Notes: generated from the sequence alone by a model not told the origin. A stretch of 64,000 bases of DNA from Actinocrinis sp035653575 (GCF_035653575.1 NZ_DASRBQ010000003.1:5573-69572), one strand, 5' to 3'. Numbered from the stretch's first letter, positions 55,545 to 63,735 are shown. Numbers and translations are program-made.

Positions 55545-57157
55545 GAGAGCCCCGCTCCGCTCCGCGCGCCGACCACCACGCGCTGGCCGGCTTTGAGCGA
55601 GCCCGCGGCGACCGGCGTGACCGCGACGAATCCGTCGCCTGATATGCCCGCGTCGACCTCGACGCGCGAGGTGCTGTGCCCGTCGGGCTGCAAGACGGAT
55701 ACGGTCGTCTTCCCGTCGGCGCCGGCTGTCACCGCGGAGAGCGGCACGACCAGCACCGCACCGGGTGTGGCCGCGGAGGTCACCGTCAGCCGCACATCCT
55801 GGCCTTCCCACCGGGAGTCCAGCGGGCTGTCCGGCGTCACTGTCACGGGGATGTACGGCGCGCCGCTCTGTGCCTGCCCCGACCCGCTGCCGTCCGAGCC
55901 GGTCGACGAGCCCGGGTCGGAACCTCCGGTGCCGGTCGTGACCTGACCGACGGTGCCGACCACGCCGGTCGCCTGAAGCCCCAGGGTCTCGGCGGTGATC
56001 TGCACCTTCATCCCCGGCTTGAGCAGCCCGCCCTGATCGGTGGTCAGCTGTGCGGTGACCGCGAGCTGTCCGGAGGCGAGGGTGATCAGCGGCGCCTTGA
56101 CCTGGTCGCCGACCTTCGCAGAGAAGGCCACCACCTGCGCGGGAAAGCCCGGCAGGAACGCGGCCTCGGCGGCCGGCAGCATCGGGCCGGTCCGCGCGAC
56201 CAGATCCGCCTGCGCCTGCTCGGCCTGCTGGAGGGCCTTCTCAAGGTACTGCAACTGCACTTGAAGCGGTTCGGAGCCCGAGCCGCCGGAACCGGGACCG
56301 CCGGAGCCGGAACCGGACGTGGCCGAGGGCGTGCCAGATCCCGTCGGGCCGGTCTGCTTCGCCGAACCCTGACTTCCGGTGCCCGAGCCCCCAGCGGCGA
56401 TCTGGCGCTTCATGTCGTCGACCGCACGCTGCGCGCTGTCCACGGCGTCCTGGGCCGACTGAAGCGCCGACCGGTCGCCGTCGTCGCCGGGGCCTCCGGT
56501 GGTCGGCACATCGTAGCCAAGGCCCTGATATAGCGCGGTGACCGCGGCCTTCGTGGCCGGTCCGAAGTGCCCGGCCGGATCGCCGCCGTGGTAGTGCCCG
56601 AGCTGCTTGAGGGCGTTTTGCAACTGTGCGACGTCGTTGCCGTCGTCGTTCGGCTTCAGGTCGCGATAAGCCGGAACGGCGCCCTGCAACACGATCAACG
56701 GGCGCCCGGAAACCTCGAGCAGCACCGCTCCCGGCTGCACGCGCGCGCCGACGTTGGTGCGCACCGCGGTGACCACCGGCGTGTTCGAGCCCTGAGTGGT
56801 TCCGGCCGGCGTGACCTGGTACTGGGCCGAGGCGGCGACGCTGCCGCGGGTGACCACGGTGTTGGCCAGCACCCGGTCCTCCACGGTCGCGGTGAGCACC
56901 GAGGCGGGCGGCGCCGCGGCCTCGGCGGCCTGCTGCGCGGGCGACTTCACCAGAGTGGAGGCGACCAGCCCGCCGGTGGACAGCAGCGCCGCGGCCACGG
57001 CGACCCACAGCAGCGCGCGCTGCCGCCGTGGCGCCGGCTCTTTCGTTTCCTGCGATTTCCCGCGCGACTCCGGCGGTAAAAGCCGGGCCGTTTCCAGATA
57101 TTCACCCCGCTCCGTGTTTTCGAATTCCGCCGTGTGCGCCGCCGTGTCTGCGGACAT
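55541..57157 (-). CDS. membrane fusion-type adaptor with a peptidoglycan-binding domain
   Basis: 538 residues from ATG 57157 (MSADTAAHTAEF). One transmembrane helix (about 48-68), a lipoyl/barrel-sandwich part (ASVLTATVEDRVLANTVVTRG), a PG_binding_1 domain inserted at about 163-216 (DVAQLQNALKQLGHYHGGD, FGPATKAAVTALY), a helical Gln-rich section interrupted by Gly/Ser-rich sequence (GSGTGSQGSAKQTG), then beta-barrel parts (LITLASGQLAVTAQL, GMKVQITAE). Such adaptors accompany MacB-like ABC pumps in Gram-positive bacteria; the wall-binding domain would position the pump in thick peptidoglycan. First gene of the operon. Divergent from a CRP-like site 180 bp upstream. Confidence 0.9.
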   Translation of the reverse strand: MSADTAAHTAEFENTERGEYLETARLLPPESRGKSQETKEPAPRRQRALLWVAVAAALLSTGGLVASTLVKSPAQQAAEAAAPPASVLTATVEDRVLANTVVTRGSVAASAQYQVTPAGTTQGSNTPVVTAVRTNVGARVQPGAVLLEVSGRPLIVLQGAVPAYRDLKPNDDGNDVAQLQNALKQLGHYHGGDPAGHFGPATKAAVTALYQGLGYDVPTTGGPGDDGDRSALQSAQDAVDSAQRAVDDMKRQIAAGGSGTGSQGSAKQTGPTGSGTPSATSGSGSGGPGSGGSGSEPLQVQLQYLEKALQQAEQAQADLVARTGPMLPAAEAAFLPGFPAQVVAFSAKVGDQVKAPLITLASGQLAVTAQLTTDQGGLLKPGMKVQITAETLGLQATGVVGTVGQVTTGTGGSDPGSSTGSDGSGSGQAQSGAPYIPVTVTPDSPLDSRWEGQDVRLTVTSAATPGAVLVVPLSAVTAGADGKTTVSVLQPDGHSTSRVEVDAGISGDGFVAVTPVAAGSLKAGQRVVVGARSGAGLS

Positions 57158-57582
57158 GGTCCATCCCTGCGAGTCGATCGGCTTGGAGCGAAGGTCCCCG
57201 CGCGGCCGCCCAACCGCCCCGGTGCCGGCCGCCGCCACAGCGATCCTGATCCGCGCGCCTGCCGCCTGTCAACCCGCTTCGTCGCAGTGACCGCAGCACC
57301 CTGTCACGCTGCGTGATGGAAAAGGCCTGATTCCTGTGATCTGGGTCACAGGGAAATGCACGATTTGCGCGCAGATAGCGCGGCGGCTCCGGCGGATATA
57401 TCGCGGACGGCAGCGACCTGATATCGCCCACGCTGCGTTACTTCCTTGACTACCGAACGGAATTCGAACCATTCTTCACAGCGGCGTGCACGCCGTCATC
57501 AAGGCTCTGAATCAGGGGTGCGGGGAGCTTCGGGCTCGAAATCCGGGGCCCGGCACCGTTTCGTGAACGAGGGAGACACATC
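57158..57582. other. divergent intergenic region with a CRP-like site
   Basis: 425 bp between the adaptor gene and a small secreted protein gene. Apart from the palindrome at 57333-57352 it is relatively AT-rich from 57400 to 57480, as expected of a promoter area. A GGTTCGAATTCC stretch on the minus strand recalls a tRNA T-loop but has no cloverleaf. No gene seen. Confidence 0.6.
57333..57352. promoter_or_regulatory. CRP/FNR-type palindrome TGTGA-N6-TCACA
   Basis: CC-TGTGA-TCTGGG-TCACA-GG: both half-sites match the CRP consensus exactly and the symmetry extends two further bases on each side. It lies 176 bp before the export operon and 230 bp before the small secreted protein. Mycobacterial and Streptomyces Crp proteins bind closely related sites, so cAMP-linked control of one of the two genes is plausible. 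Confidence 0.6.
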
Positions 57583-58017
57583 GTGAGCATCCGCAGGAAG
57601 CTGGCCGCCACCGTGGCCACCGGCGCCTTCGTGGTCGTCGGCCTCGCCACCGCCATCCCGGCCGCCTCCGCGGCCGAGGGCGACGGCAACTGCACCTCCA
57701 ACGACGCGGGCGCCGGCGGCGACCTGTGCCTGTACTTCAACTCCTACGAGGCGGGCGCCCGCTTCAACGACCCGTACACCGACAACTACGCCGGCTGGGT
57801 CTTCAAGGCGTGGACGAGCGGTACCGCGGGCGGCAGCAACGGCGCCGGCGTCGCCGTGAAGAACAACGCGGCGTCCGTGCAGAACTGGGACACCGTGCTG
57901 ACCGGCTACGTGTACTACAACTCCAACCAGCAGGGTCTCAAGCAGGGCTTCAGCGCCTTCACGGCCGGAAACCTGGTCTCGGGACTCAAGAACAACAACG
58001 CGTCTCAGGGTTGGTAA
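57583..58017 (+). CDS. small secreted protein, peptidase inhibitor I36-like
   Basis: 144 residues from GTG with GAGGGA 7 nt upstream. Signal peptide (1-31, ending AASA-AE). The mature part has NCTSNDAGAGGDLCLYFNSYEAGARFNDPYTDN (features: two cysteines 12 apart, CLYFNSxxxG) and a run of aromatic and Asn residues, similar to secreted proteins annotated as peptidase inhibitor family I36 in Streptomyces. The resemblance is to the CLYxNxxFxG-type beta-gamma crystallin-like core. A role in protease control is not proven. A terminator follows at 58076-58112. Confidence 0.7.
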   Translation: MSIRRKLAATVATGAFVVVGLATAIPAASAAEGDGNCTSNDAGAGGDLCLYFNSYEAGARFNDPYTDNYAGWVFKAWTSGTAGGSNGAGVAVKNNAASVQNWDTVLTGYVYYNSNQQGLKQGFSAFTAGNLVSGLKNNNASQGW

Positions 58018-58075
58018 TCCGGCGGTGCCCGCCGGTCGTCTGATCGGCGACCGCGCCAAGCCGAGCTGCTGAGCG

Positions 58076-58112
58076 CGGGTGCTGCGCCCACTGGGATTGG
58101 GCGCAGCACCCG
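58076..58112 (+). terminator. terminator after the I36-like gene
   Basis: Perfect 15-bp stem CGGGTGCTGCGCCCA (58076-58090) and complement (58098-58112) with loop CTGGGAT, 58 bp after the stop codon. Confidence 0.88.
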
Positions 58113-58153
58113 TGCCCTTCGCCATAAGGCCCGACCAGCTTAGTCGAGGACCC

Positions 58154-59143
58154 ATGTTTCGCCCATGCTTTCGGCGGCTTAGCCGCAGCGTGCTGCTGCT
58201 TACTGCCATGGCCGCGCTCACCGCGGCAGCCGTCGCCTCCTGCTCCTCCTCCGCGCCGGCCGGCGGCGCGCAATCGGCCCAGGACGCGGGCTTGCCGCTC
58301 GCTCCGATCCACGTCACGTCGATCCCGACGATCACCGACAGCACCTCGCTCGCGTTCCCGATCGACGCCTATCTGATCACCGGGCAGCAGCGCGCCGAGA
58401 TGGACAACGCGACCGCGATCCTGGCCGGACGCTGTATGCGATCGTTCGGATTCGACTACAGCCCGATGCCGAAGGCCGCGAAGGCAGATCAGACCACGGA
58501 GACGAATGCGCCGCGGCGGTACGGCATCGTCAGCGCGGCACAGGTCGCAGCACTCGGATACCACCCGCCCACGACCGACGTGTCGGCACTGCGGGCGAGT
58601 GCGAACACGCTGGACGCCGCCGGGATCAGGGTGCTCACCGGAGGCGTGTCACCAGCTCAGGGCGAGACCGCGACCGCCGGGACCGCGGGTTCGTACAACG
58701 GCGTGCAAATCCCGTCCGGAGGCTGCCTCGGCCAGGCCAGGCGCCAGTTGACCGCACACGGCGGAACAGTCAACGACGCGCCGATCGCCCAAGCCGTGGA
58801 TGCCGACAGCCTGGCCCGCTCGCAGCAGGAGCCGCAGGTGGTCGCCGTGTTCAAGCAGTGGTCCGCCTGCATGGCGGCCAAGGGCTACGACTACGCGACA
58901 CCGTACGACGCCGGCAACGACCACCGGTGGGCCACCAGCGCCCCGACCGCCGCGGAGATCCAGACCGCGAGCGCCGACGTCGCCTGCAAGCAGCAGACGA
59001 ACCTGGTCGGCGTCTGGTACGCGGTCGACTGCGCCCTGCAGACCAGCATGATCAACGCCCAACAGCAGCAACTCGACGCCGTCAAGAACGGCATCTCCCA
59101 GGAGATCAAGGCCGCGGCGCAGGTCGTCGGCGCCGCCGGCTGA
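58154..59143 (+). CDS. lipoprotein of unknown function
   Basis: 329 residues from ATG 58154 (GAGGAC upstream). A lipoprotein signal peptide ends in the lipobox AVASC (Cys near residue 29). The mature chain has evenly spread cysteines (GRCMRSFGFDY, PSGGCLGQARR, SACMAAKGYDYATPY, ADVACKQQTNLVG), a pattern common to actinomycete surface lipoproteins with tandem C-x2-3-M-x4-GF/YDY motifs at about residues 94 and 240. The duplicated CM..GFDY/GYDY motif suggests two related halves. No enzyme motif seen. It lies between two secreted protein genes, each with its own start signals. Confidence 0.75.
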   Translation: MFRPCFRRLSRSVLLLTAMAALTAAAVASCSSSAPAGGAQSAQDAGLPLAPIHVTSIPTITDSTSLAFPIDAYLITGQQRAEMDNATAILAGRCMRSFGFDYSPMPKAAKADQTTETNAPRRYGIVSAAQVAALGYHPPTTDVSALRASANTLDAAGIRVLTGGVSPAQGETATAGTAGSYNGVQIPSGGCLGQARRQLTAHGGTVNDAPIAQAVDADSLARSQQEPQVVAVFKQWSACMAAKGYDYATPYDAGNDHRWATSAPTAAEIQTASADVACKQQTNLVGVWYAVDCALQTSMINAQQQQLDAVKNGISQEIKAAAQVVGAAG

Positions 59144-59275
59144 GCCGAATCAGGCTTCTCCCTCACCCACCGCCCCTTTCCCGGGTCACGACCGGTACTG
59201 CGCGTACGGCCCGTCGCGGGGGCGGGCTGCCGTCCGCTCAGCGCCGACCCACAGGTCGGACAACGAGAGGAAACG

Positions 59276-60973
59276 ATGAAACTCAGAGAGCTCATACGCC
59301 GGATGGCGGGCGCCACCGCGGTGGCCGTGCTGCTCGGCCTGACCGCCGTGACCGGCGCGCAAAGCGCCGCGGCGGCCGCCGGCGGCGACGCCGCCTCGCT
59401 GGCCGCGGCCAATATCGGCAAGAGCGCCGGCACCTGCGCGAACACCCCGACCTACAACAGCCTCGGCGGGTCCGAGTTCGACGGCAGCTGCACCGGCAGC
59501 GACGGCGGCAACACCTACGGGCCCGAATACTGGTGCGCCGACTTCGCCCGCTGGGTCTGGCGCAACTCGGGCTTCTACACCGGCGGCCTGACCGCCGGCG
59601 CGGGCAGCTTCTACGTCTACGGCGAGAACAACGGCACGCTGCACACTTCGTCCTCTTACTCGCCCAGGCCCGGCGACGCCGTCGTGTGGAGCTACGAGGG
59701 CGGCGGATCAGCCCACCACGTCTCGATCATCACCGCGGTCAACTCCGACGGTTCGCTGGTCACCGCCAATGGCGACTGGGACGGCGTCGGCGGTCACGGC
59801 GAGGCGGCCTTCGCGACCAGCTCATCGGTCGTGCAGATCACCATTCCTGCGGGCGAGACCACTCCCGGCACGTACGTCAGCGCCACCCATTACACGCTCT
59901 CCGCCTACGTGACCCCGGTCGCCAGCGGCACCGGCAACAACCCGCCGCCGGTCAACTCCGGCAACCCGTACAGCCCGAGTTCGGTCTGCGGCAGCGGCTA
60001 TGGCGTGATCGACTCGCACGGCCTGACCGGCGCGACCATCTACCTGCTCTACAACGGCTCCAACGGCAACAACTGCGTGGTCACCCTCGCCACCACGCCG
60101 ACCAGTGCGCACTCCATGAACGCGACCTTGGCAGTCCAAGGCGGGAGTTCAGCGAGTAATCCAGGGACATTCACATATTACGCGGGGCCGGTAACCGAAA
60201 ACGCGCCGAGCTCCTGCGTGGAGTGGGGCGGCTCGTACGGCAGCTCGTCGTGGACCAGCGGCTGGAGCCACTGCGGCGGCGGCTCGGGCGCTCCGGCCCC
60301 GGCCGGCAACAACATCTACACCCCGACCCAGGTCTGCGGCAGCGGCTACGGCGTGATCGACTCGCACAACCTGGGCAGCGCCACGACCTACCTGCTCTAC
60401 AACGACGCGAACGGCGACAACTGCGTCACCACCCTCGCCCACAACGTCAGCGGCGCGGTCTCGATGAACGCGACGCTCGCCGTTCAGGGCGGCAGTTCGG
60501 CGAGCAATCCGGGTTCGTTCACGTACTACTCGGGTCCGGTGATCGAGCACGCGCCGAATCAGTGCGTGCAGTGGGGCGGCTCGTACGGCAGCACCTCGTG
60601 GACCAGCAGCTGGAGTCATTGCGGCTCGGGCACGTCGACCGGTCCGGGTACTTCGAACCCGTACACGCCGACCCAGGTCTGCGGCAGCGGCTACACCGTG
60701 ATCGACTCGCACCTGCTTATCGGCGCGACGGTCTACCTGCTCTACAACGGCTCCTCCGGCGACAACTGCGTCACGACCCTAGCCAACAGCCCCGGCGGCG
60801 CGGTCTCGATGAACGCGACGCTCGCCGTTCAGGGCGGCAGCTCGGCGAGCAACCCCGGTTCCTTCACCTACTACGCGGGGCCGGTGACGGAATACGCACC
60901 GAGCTCCTGCGTGGAGTGGGGCGGCTCGTACGGCAGCTCGTCGTGGACCAGCGGTTGGAGCCACTGCGCCTGA
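59276..60973 (+). CDS. secreted CHAP-domain hydrolase with three SapA-like repeat modules
   Basis: 565 residues, ATG with GAGAGG 6 nt upstream. Signal peptide (1-35). The CHAP domain (about 45-205) has catalytic Cys87 in YWCADFARWVW and His148 in SAHHVSII, so it is a peptidoglycan amidase or endopeptidase. Three repeats follow at about 230-333, 347-449 and 461-564, each starting YxPxxVCGSGYxVIDS and ending WGGSYGSxSWTSxWSHC, with four cysteines at identical spacing (29, 47, 19 residues). The repeat resembles spore-associated protein A (SapA) of Streptomyces. The fusion of a wall hydrolase with three such modules suggests attachment to the spore or hyphal coat. Confidence 0.88.
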   Translation: MKLRELIRRMAGATAVAVLLGLTAVTGAQSAAAAAGGDAASLAAANIGKSAGTCANTPTYNSLGGSEFDGSCTGSDGGNTYGPEYWCADFARWVWRNSGFYTGGLTAGAGSFYVYGENNGTLHTSSSYSPRPGDAVVWSYEGGGSAHHVSIITAVNSDGSLVTANGDWDGVGGHGEAAFATSSSVVQITIPAGETTPGTYVSATHYTLSAYVTPVASGTGNNPPPVNSGNPYSPSSVCGSGYGVIDSHGLTGATIYLLYNGSNGNNCVVTLATTPTSAHSMNATLAVQGGSSASNPGTFTYYAGPVTENAPSSCVEWGGSYGSSSWTSGWSHCGGGSGAPAPAGNNIYTPTQVCGSGYGVIDSHNLGSATTYLLYNDANGDNCVTTLAHNVSGAVSMNATLAVQGGSSASNPGSFTYYSGPVIEHAPNQCVQWGGSYGSTSWTSSWSHCGSGTSTGPGTSNPYTPTQVCGSGYTVIDSHLLIGATVYLLYNGSSGDNCVTTLANSPGGAVSMNATLAVQGGSSASNPGSFTYYAGPVTEYAPSSCVEWGGSYGSSSWTSGWSHCA

Positions 60974-60994
60974 CGATCGCTTAGTCAGCGGGCT

Positions 60995-61025
60995 GAGGTG
61001 GTGGCTCAAAGAGATCCACCACCTC
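60995..61025 (+). terminator. first hairpin after the CHAP gene
   Basis: GAGGTGGTGG (60995-61004) pairs with CCACCACCTC (61016-61025), loop of 11 nt, 21 bp after the stop codon. Confidence 0.6.
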
Positions 61026-61054
61026 GCTCGCCGCGTTCGTCAGACCTCTCCATC

Positions 61055-61094
61055 AGCGTCCGCGTGCCGTGCCGCATCCCGGCACGCGGACGCT
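61055..61094. terminator. second hairpin, between convergent CHAP and SnoaL genes
   Basis: Perfect 15-bp stem (61055-61069 against 61080-61094; AGCGTCCGCGTGCC outer part) with a 10-nt loop, 32 bp past the SnoaL stop on the minus strand. Symmetric, so it may stop both transcripts. Confidence 0.8.
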
Positions 61095-61126
61095 CCCACG
61101 TTTCTTGCGGAGGTCACCGCAACCGC

Positions 61127-61489
61127 CTACTTCGGCGTCACGAACTCCGGCTGGTCCAGCAGCCGCAGCCAACTGCCGTCCGGCTGCCGCCGCACCACCT
61201 GCGCGCGAGCGCCCGCCCCGTCCCTCGGCGGGGTGGAGGTCAGCGCAATCTCCCCGCTGACCAGCGTCGGCAGCGGCGGTTCCGGCTCGAAGTGCGGCCT
61301 GTTCGCCAGCACCCTTTCCCACAGCTCGCGGATCGCCGCACGGCCGACCGTGGTGCTGCCAGGCGGGTAAGCCATGACGGCCTGCTCCTCGTAGAGCGCC
61401 GCAATACCGGCCGCGTCCCCGGCGTTGGCCCGCTCGACGAACAGACGGGTGAGATCCTCCGGTTGCCACGCCTTCTCGTGCTCACTCAT
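61127..61489 (-). CDS. SnoaL-like / DUF4440-type small protein
   Basis: 120 residues from ATG 61489 with GGAGGGAAA 7 nt upstream. Blocks DLTRLFVERANAGDAAGIAALYEEQAVM, TTVGRAAIRELWERVL and VVRRQPDGSWLRLLDQP (in parts) form the NTF2-like cone of SnoaL/ketosteroid isomerase-like proteins. Members are isomerases, cyclases or binding proteins; no catalytic assignment is possible. It diverges from a LysR regulator across a 106-bp gap, the classical layout of a LysR gene and its target. Confidence 0.85.
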   Translation of the reverse strand: MSEHEKAWQPEDLTRLFVERANAGDAAGIAALYEEQAVMAYPPGSTTVGRAAIRELWERVLANRPHFEPEPPLPTLVSGEIALTSTPPRDGAGARAQVVRRQPDGSWLRLLDQPEFVTPK

Positions 61490-61595
61490 CAGTTTTCCCT
61501 CCGTCTTCTCGGCTCTCTTCGCTTCCCTTCCAGGTTCTCCCCGCACGCATCAGAAGTCCAACAGATAGTTCTTCTCATAGCTAGAATCACCGCTT

Positions 61596-62504
61596 ATGGA
61601 ACTTCGTCAGCTTGAGTACTTCGTCGCGGTCGCCGAGGAGGCCAACTTCACCCGTGCGGCCGAGCGCGTGCACATCAGCCAGTCCGGGGTCAGCGCCCAG
61701 ATCCGACAGCTCGAACGGGAACTGGGCGCCGAGTTGATCGACCGCTCGGGCCGTGCGGCCACGCTCACCGAGGCGGGTGCGGCGGCGCTCGATCACGCAC
61801 GAGCCGCCCTCGCCGCCGCCGACGCCTTGCGCCAGTCCGTCGACGAGGTCAACGGGCTGTTACGCGGTAGCCTGGTCGTCGGAATGGTCACCGCGTGCAC
61901 GATCACAGGACTCTTCGAAGCCCTGGATTCGTTTCACCAAGCCCATCCCGGCATTGAGATCACGCTGATCGAGGACAACTCGGACCGGCTGATCGAGCGG
62001 GTACGCGGCGGCGGGCTGGATCTGGCCTTCGTCGGCACCATCGAGCAGCAACCGCAGGGTCTTGAGTCGCTGGTCATCGTCAGCGACCGCCTGATCGCCG
62101 CTGTCCCGCCCGACCACATGCTTGCGCAGCACGCCTCGGTCGCGCTGCGCGACCTGGCCGCGCACCCGGTCGTCTGCATGCCGGATGGAACAGGACTGCG
62201 CGCAGCGTTCGATCAAGCATGCGCGAGCAACGGCGTGCGTCCGTACATTGCGATGCAGGCGACGGCACCCGGCACCATCGTCGACCTCGCCGCGCGCGGT
62301 CTCGGTGTGGCGATCCTCGCGCAGTCCATGGCCGGTGCTTTCAGTGACCGGCTCAAGGCGCTGGCCATCGAGGATGCCGAGGTCTCGGCGCTGCTCTCGC
62401 TCGTATGGTCGACGCGAAGCCCTGCGTTGCTGGAGTTCCTGGAGCACTGCCGTCGCGCCTTCTCGCTCGACGCGCCGGCTCCGGCTGTCAGAGGTGGCGC
62501 CTAG
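61596..62504 (+). CDS. LysR-family transcription regulator
   Basis: 302 residues. N-terminal winged HTH (MELRQLEYFVAVAEEANFTRAAERVHISQSGVSAQIRQLE in blocks) and a periplasmic-binding-like effector domain (LVVGMVTACTITGLFEAL, LDLAFVGTI, HPVVCMPDGTGLRAAFD). Probably controls itself and the divergent SnoaL-like gene. The ATG has no clear ribosome site; a leaderless or short-leader mRNA is possible. A TTA codon is at 61860-61862. The transglutaminase-like gene follows after 10 bp. Confidence 0.93.
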   Translation: MELRQLEYFVAVAEEANFTRAAERVHISQSGVSAQIRQLERELGAELIDRSGRAATLTEAGAAALDHARAALAAADALRQSVDEVNGLLRGSLVVGMVTACTITGLFEALDSFHQAHPGIEITLIEDNSDRLIERVRGGGLDLAFVGTIEQQPQGLESLVIVSDRLIAAVPPDHMLAQHASVALRDLAAHPVVCMPDGTGLRAAFDQACASNGVRPYIAMQATAPGTIVDLAARGLGVAILAQSMAGAFSDRLKALAIEDAEVSALLSLVWSTRSPALLEFLEHCRRAFSLDAPAPAVRGGA

Positions 62505-62514
62505 GCTCGGGAAC

Positions 62515-63390
62515 ATGACTGACACCGGCGTTCGCGCGGTCGATGCTGCGGCCGCGATTGACTACACGACCTACACGACACCCGGGCCGCTGACCGACCT
62601 CGCCGAGATCCCGTCGGCGCAGTTCGACGACCTGCCGCATGACCCCCTCGCGATCAGCGGCCTCGCCTCGGGCCTGGTCATCCAGCCCTGGGAAGCCGAA
62701 CACCTAAAGCTCGCCTTGCCGTCCGCGCGCTTCGAGGAGAAGAACCTGCGTCCCGCGGCCGAACTGATCAGGGCTCTGCTGGCGCTCTCCCCGGAACCGC
62801 TGACGACCGCGCGTCCGCCGGAGCGCCGCCTGGTCGGCACCTGCCGCCACTTCGCCACGCTCACCTGCGCGCTGCTGCGATACCGGGGGATCGCCGCCCG
62901 AGCGCGCTGCGGATTCGCCACGTACTTCGAGCCGGGCAAGGGGCTCGACCACTGGATCACCGAGTACTGGCACGAGGCCGAGCGCCGCTGGGTCTGGATC
63001 GACTCGGAGATCCTGCACAAGGAAATCCTCAAGCGCCCTGAGGACCTGGCCGAGGGCGAGTTCCTGACCGGCGGCGAGGCTTGGGCCGCCTACCGACGCG
63101 GCGAGATCGACGCGGCGACCTTCGGGGTCGGCGGCACGCCGAACTGGGGCCCCGCCGAGATCCGCGGCAACGCGATGAGGGATCTGGCTTCGCTGAACAA
63201 GGTGGAGACGCTGCCCTGGGACGAGTGGGGCCGGATGGCCGCCTCGTATCGCGGCGAAACAGGGCCCGACTACGACGAACTGCTCGACACGATCGCGGCC
63301 ACGTGCGCCGGCGACGACCCGCGCGCCATCGCAGAACTCTATGCGCGCGAAGAACTTCGCGTGCCCGACAGTCTGCTCTCACCCCACTGA
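62515..63390 (+). CDS. transglutaminase-like protein
   Basis: 291 residues from ATG 62515; the open frame further upstream overlaps the LysR gene. The papain-like triad is seen as Cys in VGTCRHFATLTCALLRYRGI, His in LDHWITEYW and Asp in RRWVWIDSEIL. Such cytoplasmic transglut_core proteins act as proteases, deamidases or amidases; the specific activity is unknown. No signal peptide. Close spacing to lysR suggests co-transcription. Confidence 0.85.
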   Translation: MTDTGVRAVDAAAAIDYTTYTTPGPLTDLAEIPSAQFDDLPHDPLAISGLASGLVIQPWEAEHLKLALPSARFEEKNLRPAAELIRALLALSPEPLTTARPPERRLVGTCRHFATLTCALLRYRGIAARARCGFATYFEPGKGLDHWITEYWHEAERRWVWIDSEILHKEILKRPEDLAEGEFLTGGEAWAAYRRGEIDAATFGVGGTPNWGPAEIRGNAMRDLASLNKVETLPWDEWGRMAASYRGETGPDYDELLDTIAATCAGDDPRAIAELYAREELRVPDSLLSPH

Positions 63391-63735
63391 GCCAGCCCGC
63401 TCCAATTCCCCCCAACCACCCAGGATTGCGCCAATCCTTAGACCCCACCCAAGCCCACCCCCTGCCGAAAGTTACGCCTCCGCCCCTCACTCACCCCACA
63501 CATCTCGCCCCATCCACCGTCGCTCCCATCGGCTTCGTCTCCGCCGCCGACTCGAACGCTGACCTGCCATTCGACGGTTCCGCTCGCCTCCAACCACGAC
63601 ACGCGCCGCGGTTCGGTCGCAGTAACCGCTTTCTCGCTCGATCGTAGACAGCTTTCACACGCTTGACTTAATCGGTTAAGTGAATGAGCCTCCATCGCGA
63701 TGCCTCCCCGGCCCAGCCCCCAACGAGGAGAAGCG
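63391..63735. other. C-rich intergenic region and promoter of the CBM2 gene
   Basis: 345 bp. From 63391 to about 63530 the + strand is very poor in G and rich in C and A, which is unlike coding DNA here and unlike other gaps. The remainder includes the operator at 63667-63680 and the ribosome site GAGGAG at 63726-63731. No gene seen. Confidence 0.6.
63667..63680. promoter_or_regulatory. LacI-type operator, copy D (before the CBM2 gene)
   Basis: CTTAATCGGTTAAG, one mismatch from CTTAACCGGTTAAG, extended by A and T to a 16-bp inverted repeat. It lies 56 bp before the ATG of the CBM2 protein and directly after a possible -35, TTGACT (63663-63668). Confidence 0.7.

Noticed and set aside
52371..57157. 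Complete secondary-metabolite gene cluster around the SARP and exporter
   Set aside because: No biosynthetic enzymes (PKS, NRPS, RiPP maturation) are present nearby.
57440..57480. tRNA-like T-loop GGTTCGAATTCC on the minus strand
   Set aside because: No acceptor, D or anticodon stem can be drawn around it.
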